A stretch of DNA of 6,646 nucleotides from an uncultured Planctomycetaceae bacterium (lineage in GTDB: Bacteria > Planctomycetota > Planctomycetia > Pirellulales > Lacipirellulaceae). Under the pieces are notes generated by a model. It made no database searches. It saw only the letters and a program-made list of their open reading frames with translations, and was not told the origin of the DNA. Below, piece after piece: positions 1-6,551 of this stretch (its first letter is position 1; every line of letters starts with the position of its first letter). The stretch lies in assembly GCA_937860165.1 (NCBI GenBank), contig CALMBE010000553.1, positions 1 through 6,646 of the forward strand. The letters are read 5' to 3'. Made by a program: the position numbers and the translations under genes.

Positions 1-295
1 GCGCTTCTTCAACATAGGTCATGCTGAACAGCAGCGCGGCGATCGCGCCTGGACGGCCTATCGATCGGCCAGTCATCGGGCCCCCTGATCAAAATCGCAC
101 TTAGCCGGATGTCTCCAACGCATCGAACCGGGGCGCTGGAGCTCTCGGTGGCCCTGCCCCAGCGGCCCCGCACCGATCCTGCGGCGCCGCACCACGCGCC
201 CGTCTGTCTAAAGCCGATATACCGATTCGCGGCGGTGCGGCCCGTCCTATTAGAAGGCGGCCGCCAAACTCGGGAGTAGGGAACCCCGATGGCAA
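1..295. other. GC-rich left edge without a convincing gene
   Basis: No intact gene can be supported here. Two weak partial readings reach the left edge. On the + strand, positions 2-88 stay open to a TGA and read FNIGHAEQQRGDRAWTAY..P, which loosely resembles one tetratricopeptide repeat (Y/F-N-L/I-G-x-A ... G ... A-x-x-AY ... A ... P) with two residues missing. On the - strand, an ATG at 76-74 with an AGGGGG eight or so bases upstream would begin a protein that runs off the edge (MTGRSIGRPGAIAALLFS...). They overlap and cannot both be assumed real. A short + frame at 109-279 (56 codons) has no good ribosome site or recognisable content. The stretch is G+C-rich compared with the genes from 578 onward. 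Confidence 0.3.
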
Positions 296-559
296 TTGGG
301 CGCGTCGCCCGCCGGCTCGCTTCACGTCAACACGCCCGGCTACGTGGATTACGTGGACGCCCGCGGCGGCTGGGCGGGCACAGGATCGACTCCGCCCGCG
401 ACAGCAGTGCTCGTGCGCCGATGGCGGGTGGATCCGCTGCCGTCGACGCTCGGGCGGGTCGTGGCCGTGCAGGTCTTTGTGACGTCGGCTGTTCGACCCG
501 GCTCGCCAGACCGGAGCAAACATGACATGATTACGCTCAGATCGAGCTTCCTCGTCTAG
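296..559 (+). pseudogene. Probable remnant of a type IV prepilin-like (PilV-type) protein, C-terminal half
   Basis: This frame ends at a TAG (557-559), 18 bases before the next gene, and reads LHVNTPGYVDYVDARGG, then VLVRRWRVDPLPS, then VVAVQVFVTSAV and a closing MITLRS. From memory this order (GYVDYVD, FVRRW, LVLQVxVT, VTLR) is typical of the C-terminal part of prepilin-like and pilus-modification proteins. G or C dominates the third codon positions over most of the frame, which supports past coding. The first possible start is a TTG at 296. Upstream, the same frame carries stops at about 209 and 242, and the hydrophobic prepilin N-terminus (G-F-S-L-x-E) is not visible in any frame. I therefore read it as a 5'-deleted or frameshifted fragment, possibly foreign to the host given its base composition. 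It could also be a chance open frame in GC-rich DNA. Confidence 0.35.
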
Positions 560-577
560 GTTAAAGGATTCAACAGG

Positions 578-1963
578 ATGACCAAGATTACCTTTCACGG
601 TGCCGCCCAAACGGTCACTGGTTCCAAATACTTGATCGAAGCCGACGATGCCTGCGTGCTAGTCGACTGTGGTTTGTTTCAAGGACTCAAAGAGCTTCGG
701 GAGCGCAATTGGACCCCTCCCCCGTTCAATCCGCGAAAACTAGATGCTGTAGTACTCACTCATGCCCACTTAGACCATGTGGGCTATTTGCCGCGCGTGG
801 TGCAGCAAGGCTTTCGAGGCAAAGTATTTTGCACTCCGGCCACTGCCGAACTGGGGCAAATCATTCTGTTCGACTCGGCCAAGATTCAAGAGTCCGACGC
901 CGAATATGCGAACAAGAAAGGATTCTCGAAACATATCCCGGCATTTCCCCTTTACGAATCCCGCGATGTGGAACAAACCGTCAAGTTGTTTCGCACCGAA
1001 TCGCGCGGAAAATGGTTTTCGCCTGCCGAACCGATTTGGATGCGATTTCACGATGCGGGGCACCTGCTAGGATCGAACATGATCGAAGTCGAAATCCGTA
1101 ATCAAAAGCCGGCGCTGCGGATTTTGTTTTCGGGCGATGTGGGTCGCTACGACGGCCCACTCTATCACGACCCCGCCCCCCCGACCGAGTGCGATTATCT
1201 CATTTGCGAATGCACCTACGGCAATCGCGATCATGCCGAGATCGACCTGCTCCAAAGCTTGGCTGACGTTGTAAATCGCTCGGTCAAGCGTGGCGGAGTG
1301 ATGCTCGTCGCTGCGTTTGCCGTTGGTCGGTCGCAACAGCTCGTGTACATGCTGCAGCTCTTGAAGCAGGAGGGCCGGATACCTGACTTGCCAATCTATC
1401 TCGACAGCCCTATGGCTTGCGACGCAACCGCGATTTACCGCGAGTACGACGAGGATATTGATTTGAGCGAAGGAGAATTGGATGCAGAGACCCCCTTCTT
1501 AGGTGGCTCACGGGTGTTTTATTGCCGCAAGACCCCCGAATCCAAGGCACTCAACCGCCATGGCGGACCTGCGATCATTATTTCCAGTAGTGGCATGATG
1601 ACTGGTGGGCGGATCGTGCATCACTTGAAACAGCGAATTTCCTCGGCTGCTAACACGATTGTTCTCGGAGGCTTTATGGCCGTCGGCACGCGCGGCCGGT
1701 TACTCCAAGATGGGGCCGAGACCCTGCGGATGCACGGCGAAGACCTCCCCGTGCGGGCAGCGATTGAGACCATTCCCGGCCTCAGTGGCCATGCGGATCG
1801 AAGCGATTTGTTGCGGTGGCTCGGCCCTCTGCCCGATCCCAAACGTGTGTTTCTCACCCATGGCGAGCCCGACAGTGCCGCGGCCTTTGCTGCCGAACTT
1901 ACCAAATCTCGGGGTTGGGATGTTCAAATCCCTTCGATGGGGGAGACCCAAGAACTCGTGTAA
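578..1963 (+). CDS. MBL-fold / beta-CASP ribonuclease-like protein (YSH1/CPSF-type, COG1236)
   Basis: This is a complete 461-residue protein, probably a cytoplasmic zinc-dependent RNase like Thermus TTHA0252 and the eukaryotic CPSF-73 family. The metallo-beta-lactamase metal ligands are visible in order: THAHLDHVG with H62, H64, D66 and H67, DAGHLLGS with H162, and SGDVGR with D187. The beta-CASP motifs follow: motif A acidic residue E211 in ECTYG, motif B H349 in GGRIVHHL, and motif C H405 in LSGHAD. A final HGEP (H428) completes the set. FAVGRSQQ (about 247-254) and SSSGMMTGGR (about 337-345) are also typical. No KH domain is present, so this is the short bacterial form. The ATG at 578 is preceded by AAAGGA at 563-568, and the N-terminal strand (ITFHGAAQTVTGSKYLIE) begins where the family does. 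It is followed by a 124-base gap and then the LOG-family gene on the same strand. No upstream promoter is clear. The family call is firm; the RNA substrate is inferred. Confidence 0.93.
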   Translation: MTKITFHGAAQTVTGSKYLIEADDACVLVDCGLFQGLKELRERNWTPPPFNPRKLDAVVLTHAHLDHVGYLPRVVQQGFRGKVFCTPATAELGQIILFDSAKIQESDAEYANKKGFSKHIPAFPLYESRDVEQTVKLFRTESRGKWFSPAEPIWMRFHDAGHLLGSNMIEVEIRNQKPALRILFSGDVGRYDGPLYHDPAPPTECDYLICECTYGNRDHAEIDLLQSLADVVNRSVKRGGVMLVAAFAVGRSQQLVYMLQLLKQEGRIPDLPIYLDSPMACDATAIYREYDEDIDLSEGELDAETPFLGGSRVFYCRKTPESKALNRHGGPAIIISSSGMMTGGRIVHHLKQRISSAANTIVLGGFMAVGTRGRLLQDGAETLRMHGEDLPVRAAIETIPGLSGHADRSDLLRWLGPLPDPKRVFLTHGEPDSAAAFAAELTKSRGWDVQIPSMGETQELV

Positions 1964-2087
1964 CCGTAACAAGTTGCCTAGCCGGTAGCGTGCTGAATCT
2001 GGATATGCAACCTGACGATGAGGTAACGTTGGCGGCCAGCGTTCTTGCCTTTGGCTCTAAAGTGACGTTTACGTTGTACGAACTACC

Positions 2088-2933
2088 ATGAAACACTCCC
2101 CCGAAGTTGAAGAAAATCGCAAAGCTATTCTGCTTTCTCCCAGCTACCGCATGGCCGAGGTCGACATCGATTTTCTGGGTCGAGCCGCACAACGTCCGAT
2201 GCGGATGCAACTCGAATTGCACAAAGTGGAAACGCTGCTGCGCGAAAATAAAATCGACTCCACAGTGGTGGTGTTCGGAGGGACTCAAATTGTCGAACGC
2301 GAGGTAGCCCTTCAGCGACTCGCGCTGGCCCAGAAAACATTGACCGCGAATCCCCAGGACCACCATGCCCAGCGTGCCGTTAAGCGGGCGGAAAGTGTCC
2401 TCGCCAAGAGTCGGTTTTACGATGAATCGCGCGAGTTCAGTCGGTTGGTCTCTTCCACTTGCCAGACCAACGGCAAGTGCAACTTCGTGATCGCCACTGG
2501 TGGTGGGCCTGGCATCATGGAGGCGGCTAATCGTGGCGCGTTTGAGATCGGGGCCCGCAGTATTGGATTCAATATCGAGCTTCCTCACGAACAGGAACCG
2601 AACCCGTACATCACGCCCGGACTCTGCTTTCAGTTTAGTTATTTCGCCCTGCGCAAGTTTCACTTCATTCTGCGGGCAGCGGCCTTGGTAGTGTTTCCCG
2701 GGGGCTACGGCACGCTCGACGAGCTTTTCAACACCCTTACCCTCCGGCAAACCGGCCGGATGCAGGAGATTCCCATTATTCTGTATGGCAAGGAATATTG
2801 GTCGAGCGTAGTCAATTTTCAGTATTTGGCAGATGCGGGCGTGGTTGCCGACGAGGACTTGAGTCTTTGCTCGTATGCCGATTCCCCGGCCGAAGCCTGG
2901 AAGATTATTGCCGATTTTCACCATATCCATTGA
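2088..2933 (+). CDS. LOG-family protein (TIGR00730-type, cytokinin riboside 5'-monophosphate phosphoribohydrolase-like)
   Basis: This is a 281-residue cytoplasmic protein with the Rossmann-like LOG fold, long annotated as 'lysine decarboxylase'. Characterised family members remove ribose 5-phosphate from nucleoside monophosphates such as cytokinin ribotides or AMP. The nucleotide and phosphate motifs are clear: VVVFGGTQ (about 60-67), ATGGGPGIMEAANRG (136-150) and the signature PGGYGTLDE (204-212), whose E212 is the catalytic glutamate. FALRKFHF (186-193) holds the R189-K190 pair that matches the catalytic arginine-lysine of LOG enzymes. About 60 residues precede the fold, plus a helical insertion at about 70-125, so it is a long-form member. 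No Shine-Dalgarno sequence lies before ATG 2088. The start fits the usual beginning of homologues (a HSPE-x-E-x-N-R-x-AIL-type N-terminus). The sequence does not show whether it makes cytokinin-like bases or simply recycles nucleotides. Confidence 0.9.
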   Translation: MKHSPEVEENRKAILLSPSYRMAEVDIDFLGRAAQRPMRMQLELHKVETLLRENKIDSTVVVFGGTQIVEREVALQRLALAQKTLTANPQDHHAQRAVKRAESVLAKSRFYDESREFSRLVSSTCQTNGKCNFVIATGGGPGIMEAANRGAFEIGARSIGFNIELPHEQEPNPYITPGLCFQFSYFALRKFHFILRAAALVVFPGGYGTLDELFNTLTLRQTGRMQEIPIILYGKEYWSSVVNFQYLADAGVVADEDLSLCSYADSPAEAWKIIADFHHIH

Positions 2934-3033
2934 GTGGTGAGTGGTTGGTGGTTGGTCGAAAGTATTTTCCTCTTCCCTTCCCCCTCCCCCCTTCTCCCTT
3001 CTCCCTTCAGACAGCACCGCCATGTTTCTCGAC
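2934..3033. repeat. Low-complexity intergenic block: G/T-rich tract plus 44-base polypyrimidine tract
   Basis: Directly after the LOG stop codon the + strand is a run of GTGG/TTGG units (2934-2957, e.g. GTGGTTGGTGGTTGG). It then becomes 44 consecutive pyrimidines with no purine (2965-3008), built from CTTCCC and CTTCTCCC-like units. The tract is partly mirror-symmetric in places. No protein family is recognisable in the frames crossing it. No G+C hairpin followed by T's is visible, so it is not an ordinary intrinsic terminator. Similar pyrimidine-rich intergenic spacers are, from memory, common in planctomycete genomes; I could not check that here. Confidence 0.6.
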
Positions 3034-3063
3034 TTGCATCGGGGAATTATCCGGCGATAATTA
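3034..3063 (+). promoter_or_regulatory. Candidate sigma70-like promoter overlapping a perfect 7-bp palindrome
   Basis: TTGCAT (3034-3039) and GATAAT (3056-3061) are separated by 16 bases. They match the -35 and -10 consensus at 3 of 6 and 5 of 6 positions. A start about seven bases further on would give a leader of roughly 45 bases before the TlpA-like gene at 3115. The -10 box lies inside the right arm of a perfect inverted repeat, AATTATC-CGGC-GATAATT (3045-3062). Such a placement could serve as an operator or form a small hairpin. Promoter consensus in planctomycetes is not well defined, so this is a tentative call. Confidence 0.35.
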
Positions 3064-3114
3064 CTGATCCTAAAGTAGCGTCGCCAATCCTCCCTCACCC
3101 TAGCGAAGAGTTCC

Positions 3115-4329
3115 ATGTCTTTTGTACTTAGTGCCCCGCTGCGGATACGATCCTTGCAGGTCGTTCTCTGTCTCTACCTGTTGAATGTCACCCTTGTCAC
3201 CCTTGTCGCCCGTGGTCAGGAAGCGGATTCGATTCCAGTCCCTCCCGAGGCGACCACGGCGGAAGCTGTTTTCGAGTTCTTGGACGGATTGGGAGAAATG
3301 GAGCCCGCCGGCAAAAGCGAAGAAGAAGTCGTCGCGCACCAAAAGAAAATTTTTCGCACCGTCCTCGGTGCCACGGATAAGATCATGACCCTCGAGGTCA
3401 CCGACGAACAAGCGATGGAGAATCACTTCTATCGTCTCCAGGCTTTGCATTACTTACAAGAACTTGGTGAGAAGGATGCCAGTACCCAATTTCGCCAAGC
3501 AATCTCTGCCGCCCTGGCCGATCCCCGACCGGCTGTCCAGGAAATCGGCATGAAATTCAATGTCGAGTTGGGATTGGGGATGTGGTCGAAATTGAACGAG
3601 GCGCAACGAACCGGACTCATCGACAACATCCTGGCATTTATCGGCAGTGGTACTCTCGACGAAAATAAGCTCCAGATGATGATGACTGTCGTCGACTATT
3701 TGGGCGATGTCGGTGGGGAGTCACAGGCCAAGCGGCTCTTGGATGGCACGATTCCGCTTATCAAAAATAGCAACAATCAGGACCTGCAGTCAGTGATTCC
3801 ACTCTTGGAGGGAATTGCCCGCCGCATGGGTCTGCCCGGCAATCCGATCGAAGTCACTGGCACCCTGCTCGATGGTTCCCCTTTCGACTGGGCTGCCTAT
3901 CGTGGCAAGGTAGTGCTCGTAGATTTCTGGGCCACCTGGTGTGGGCCCTGTCGGGCCGAAGTCCCCAATGTGTTGCGACTTTACAAGGCATACCACCAAA
4001 AGGGTTTCGATGTCGTCGGCATCAGTCTCGATGCAAAACGCGATGAAGCCGAGAGTTATATCCAGCGGACCGGCCTCCCCTGGGTCACTTTGTTCAGCCA
4101 GAACGAAAACGAACGGGGTTGGGAACAACCCCTGGCCGTGTACTACGGCATCACGGGAATTCCACGGGCGATTCTTGTCGACCAAGCCGGGAATGTCGTG
4201 AGCATGAATGCCCGGGGAAAAAACCTCGAAATCGCACTGCGGCGAATCTTGGGTGAACCAGTGGCTAGTCTCGAAGCGGAAAGCGCTTCGCGCGAGATCG
4301 AAGTCGCCAAGCCCGTAGTTGCAGAGTGA
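3115..4329 (+). CDS. Exported TlpA-like thiol-disulfide oxidoreductase with helical N-terminal region
   Basis: This is a 404-residue protein expected to act outside the cytoplasmic membrane as a thioredoxin-fold thiol-disulfide reductase. Residues 1-35 look like a signal peptide: basic APLRIRS, hydrophobic LQVVLCLYLLNVTLVTLV, then ARG before QE as a plausible cleavage site. Residues about 45-240 are mostly helical with no family I recognise. The C-terminal region, about 245-380, is a TlpA/AhpC-type domain: VTGTLLDGSPFDWAAYRGK, then VLVDFWATWCGPCRAEVPN with the redox pair C276 and C279, then VVGISLDAKRDEAESYI, and the cis-proline loop GIPRAILVD with P350. A short acidic tail, 381-404, follows. 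The full WCGPC motif suggests a functional enzyme, but the partner protein is unknown. GAAGAG four bases before the ATG is a weak ribosome site. The gene has its own candidate promoter at 3034-3063 and ends 57 bases from the convergent DUF1080 gene. Confidence 0.88.
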   Translation: MSFVLSAPLRIRSLQVVLCLYLLNVTLVTLVARGQEADSIPVPPEATTAEAVFEFLDGLGEMEPAGKSEEEVVAHQKKIFRTVLGATDKIMTLEVTDEQAMENHFYRLQALHYLQELGEKDASTQFRQAISAALADPRPAVQEIGMKFNVELGLGMWSKLNEAQRTGLIDNILAFIGSGTLDENKLQMMMTVVDYLGDVGGESQAKRLLDGTIPLIKNSNNQDLQSVIPLLEGIARRMGLPGNPIEVTGTLLDGSPFDWAAYRGKVVLVDFWATWCGPCRAEVPNVLRLYKAYHQKGFDVVGISLDAKRDEAESYIQRTGLPWVTLFSQNENERGWEQPLAVYYGITGIPRAILVDQAGNVVSMNARGKNLEIALRRILGEPVASLEAESASREIEVAKPVVAE

Positions 4330-4386
4330 ACGTTGCGGAGTGAATCAGGTTGTCGAGCCGAGTCACCGATAGCCAAATTACTCTTG

Positions 4387-5208
4387 CTAATCAGGCCGAG
4401 TAACTTCCCCCGTCGGCGGATTGTAGTAAGCCGCGCGATCATCGAGGGGTTTAATCCAAATATTGCGGAAGCGCACGGGACTGTCATGATCTTGAAGAAT
4501 TAGTGGGCCGATCCCCGTTTTTCTCTGCCGGACGTGAATCTGCTCGATGTAGGGGGTCGTGTCGTACACGTCAGGGTTGTAGTCAGAAGCTTTTTCGGCG
4601 ATTTTCGCTCGGTCCTGAATCAACCTTCCATTTAGCCATGCGGTTATCGTACCGCTGGATTGAAGAGTTCCAGCGGAGTCTGTTTGCGGGGCTCGAAAGC
4701 AGATTTCTAAGGACTGCCATTTTCCGGGGCCTAAGCCAGCAGCAGTTCGAGGTGGGTGCAAACCATAGACGGCCCCCATATCGCTTTTTGACCGGCTTGG
4801 GGGGGTGGGGGAACGGAGAATCTGAATTTCGTAAAGCCCATGGCGATACACCCCATTATTCCCATCGCCGGTCTTGGGAAGTTCAAACTCGACATGAATC
4901 AGCGCATCGCGGAAATGCAGTCGAGATACCAAATTGTTCGAGCGACGCGAGTTAGGAGTTGAAACCAGTGCTCCTCCGACAATGGGCCAATCGGACGTTT
5001 CGCCCAACATTGAAACAAACGAATGTGTTTTATTCCCCTCAAAAAGGACAATTGCCCCCGCGGGTGGTGAAGCCCTTCCGATGCTTGCGGCAATTGGGTG
5101 CAGCCTGCGGTTTGCGCGGTCTATAAGTGGTAGCAGGATTTGACCGCAGGTGGGGTGTTCCGGCGGGAAGCTGGAGAATTCAAGGAGCCACGGATGGCAA
5201 GAAGCCAA
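4387..5208 (-). CDS. DUF1080 / 3-keto-disaccharide hydrolase-domain protein, 5' end lost to an insertion
   Basis: Up to 273 residues read on this strand, but only about residue 48 onward (from about 5065 downward) looks native. That part starts with the family's first strand, SPPAGAIVLFEGN. It continues with LVSRLHFRDALIHVEFELP, GNNGVYRHGLYEIQIL, DMGAVYGLHPP, GKWQSLEICFRAP, ITAWLNGRLIQDR and VRFRNIWIKPLDD, which is the jelly-roll of PF06439. Members are mostly secreted glycan-binding or 3-keto-glycoside-hydrolysing proteins that are abundant in planctomycetes. The usual signal peptide and methionine start are absent. The only start beyond is a TTG at 5208, and residues 1 to about 25 are simply the antisense of the transposase leader. 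The simplest reading is that an ISKra4-type element cut off the 5' end. Expression and export are therefore doubtful. The stop is TAG at 4389-4387. A G-rich run on the + strand at 4799-4811 encodes a proline-rich PTPPSRSKS loop. Confidence 0.8.
   Translation of the reverse strand: MASCHPWLLEFSSFPPEHPTCGQILLPLIDRANRRLHPIAASIGRASPPAGAIVLFEGNKTHSFVSMLGETSDWPIVGGALVSTPNSRRSNNLVSRLHFRDALIHVEFELPKTGDGNNGVYRHGLYEIQILRSPTPPSRSKSDMGAVYGLHPPRTAAGLGPGKWQSLEICFRAPQTDSAGTLQSSGTITAWLNGRLIQDRAKIAEKASDYNPDVYDTTPYIEQIHVRQRKTGIGPLILQDHDSPVRFRNIWIKPLDDRAAYYNPPTGEVTRPD
5182..5187 (+). promoter_or_regulatory. Strong ribosome binding site deciding the transposase start
   Basis: AAGGAG lies six bases before the ATG at 5194. 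It fixes the start at 5194 rather than the in-frame TTG at 5140, whose extra 18 residues do not resemble the family. It is the best Shine-Dalgarno sequence in the window, unlike the weak sites of the chromosomal genes, and fits an imported gene. Confidence 0.7.
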
Positions 5209-5553
5209 GAAATTCAGGGGCGGATCACGGCCTTTGCTCGCCAGTTGGGCGAGGAATTAGGCGAAGTGGATGATAGCGATGCCCTCAGTTGGCTGGACGC
5301 GATTGAGACCCAGGCCGTCGAGATTGGCGATGCGGTGCATGCGGAGCTGGTCAAGCAGCAGTCGATCAGTCGCCCTGTCGCGGACGAATCGGTTTGCCCC
5401 GAGTGCGGCCAGTTGAGTCGCTACCGAGGGCAGCGCTCGCGGGAGTTGATCGGCCGTCGCGGGCCGCTCACCATCAGCGAACCGGAGTACTACTGTCCCG
5501 CCTGTCGGCGGGCTTTTTTTCCCGCTGACCCGCTTGATCGGCGTGGAGCCTGA
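5194..5553 (+). pseudogene. ISKra4-family transposase, N-terminal fragment with apparent frameshift
   Basis: The 119-residue frame MARSQEIQGRITAFARQLGE... ends at a TGA just before the inserted element. It contains a zinc-ribbon pair, CPEC (C68, C71) and CPAC (C101, C104), around GPLTISEPEYYCPACRRAFFP. That is the N-terminal pattern of ISKra4-type transposases (CPxC ... YYCPxCRRxFFP). The catalytic DDE part is absent. After AFFP the current frame gives DPLDRRGA-stop. The +1 frame from 5522 instead gives PLTRLIGVEPDCPQG, which looks like the usual continuation. The switch falls at a run of seven T's (5514-5520), so one extra T, transcriptional slippage or programmed frameshifting would explain it. 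Either way the protein is cut at 5562 by the IS1595-type insertion and cannot transpose by itself. Confidence 0.65.
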
Positions 5554-5562
5554 TTGTCCGCA

Positions 5563-5585
5563 AGGGCTATCCACTTGACTCCACC
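5563..5585 (+). repeat. Left terminal inverted repeat of the IS1595-family element
   Basis: It begins AGGGCTATCCACTTGACT and ends CCACC. The reverse complement recurs without mismatch at 6552-6574. Complementarity stops at both ends (A5562 against A6575, and G5586 against T6551), so 23 bp is the full extent. Confidence 0.9.
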
Positions 5586-5609
5586 GACCCCAACATCGAG
5601 TGTTTGGGC

Positions 5610-6534
5610 ATGGAGGAGCCCTATCCGAGAACGGTTTTGGAGTTGGAGCGACGGTTTTCGACGGAAGAGTCCTGCCGCGCTTACCTGTTTGCTCTCCGCT
5701 GGCCGAAGGGCTTTGTTTGCCCCCGTTGCCGAGGGGGCCTCGCTTGGCCGGCCTCTCGGGGACGGCTCGTTTGCCAAGCCTGCCGCCACCAGACGTCCGT
5801 GACCGCCGGGACGATCTTTCAGGACACGCGCACGCCGCTGGCGACATGGTTTCTGGCGATCTGGCACGTGACGAGCCAAAAGAACGTTGCCAGCGCGGCG
5901 AACCTCCAGCGGATTCTGGGGCTGCGCAGTTATCAAACAGCGTGGACTTGGCTGCCTAAACTGCGACGAGCGATGGTCCGTCCAGGACGGGACAAGCTCC
6001 ACGGCCGCGTCGAGGTGGACGAGACGTATGTGGGGGGCGAGGATCCCAAGGAGGGGGCGTGGATCGACCCCAAAGCCGTGGTGGCGATTGCCGCCGAAGA
6101 AGACGGTGCGGGAATCGGCCGCATTCGGCTCGCCGCCATGCCGAGGCCCACGAAGAAGCGACTCCACCGCTTTGTCCTGGAAACGATCGAACCACCACAC
6201 GGACGGCAGCGAGGCTTACCAGGGGCTCGGAGCGATCGGCTACCAGCACCGCCCAACGGTCTTGGCGCGACAGAAAGCCAAGAACGCGGCGAGCCCTTTG
6301 TTGCCGCGGGTCCATCGCGTGGCCTCGCTCCTGAAGTGGTGGTTGCTCGGCACGCACCAAGGGGCCGTCAGCGCCGAACACTTGGACTATTACCTGGACG
6401 AATTCACCTTCCGCTTCAACCGCCGCACCTCACGGTCCCGCGGCAAGCTGTTCTACCGCCTACTCCAGCAAGCGGTCCAAGTCCCGCCAAACCCGCATCG
6501 AGGCCTGATCGGAGGACGTTCGGACGGCGAGTAA
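5610..6534 (+). pseudogene. IS1595-family transposase, frameshifted
   Basis: The N-terminal part reads MEEPYPRTVLELERRFSTEE with the ATG at 5610, preferred over the TTG two codons upstream. It has the zinc ribbon CPRC (C37, C40) and CQAC (C55, C58), then QTSVTAGTIFQDTR, VTSQKN, LQRILGLRSYQTAWTW and the first catalytic block VEVDETYVGG (D137). Around 6189-6199 the coding frame moves by +1. The original frame ends sensibly at ETIEP. The other frame takes up HTDGSEAYQGL, with the second catalytic Asp codon at 6202-6204, then PRVHRVASLLKWWLLGTHQG and EHLDYYLDEFTFRFNRR, ending at TAA 6532-6534. Families of this type usually have about four residues between EP and HTDG, so a small deletion of about 8-10 bases is likely. 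The unshifted frame runs on to 6587, but that tail is meaningless. The enzyme is probably inactive, unless an intact copy elsewhere moves it in trans. Confidence 0.85.
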
Positions 6535-6551
6535 CCACAAGACCTAGTACT

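Larger units (their letters stand above)
5140..5562 (+). mobile_element. Remnant of an ISKra4-type insertion sequence, left end uncertain
   Basis: The element is recognised only from its transposase fragment. It is inserted into or next to the DUF1080 gene and is cut on the right by an IS1595-family element whose terminal repeat begins at 5563. Its left limit must lie between about 5065, where DUF1080 homology stops, and the ribosome site at 5182. An 8-bp inverted pair, CCTGCGGT (5104-5111) and ACCGCAGG (5143-5150), lies in this interval, but I cannot show that it is the terminal repeat. No right end is present beyond 6574, so the missing part was deleted rather than merely displaced. Confidence 0.45.

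Noticed and set aside
101..610. A 169-codon open frame on the - strand in the GC-rich left region
   Set aside because: Its translation is an arginine, alanine and proline-rich composition without motifs, and it overlaps the start of the beta-CASP gene; long chance frames are expected in GC-rich DNA.
1899..3116. A 405-codon open frame on the - strand across the LOG gene and its flanks
   Set aside because: It is antisense to a clearly conserved LOG protein, has no recognisable domain, and crosses low-complexity intergenic DNA; it is a codon-bias shadow.
4330..4386. Bidirectional terminator between the convergent TlpA-like and DUF1080 genes
   Set aside because: The 57-base gap contains AATCAGG near 4343 (a second copy lies just inside the DUF1080 end) but no strong hairpin followed by a T run on either strand.
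4797..4812. Possible G-quadruplex from a G7-T-G5 run
   Set aside because: There are only two G runs close together, not four usable G-tracts; it simply encodes a proline-rich loop of the DUF1080 protein on the other strand.
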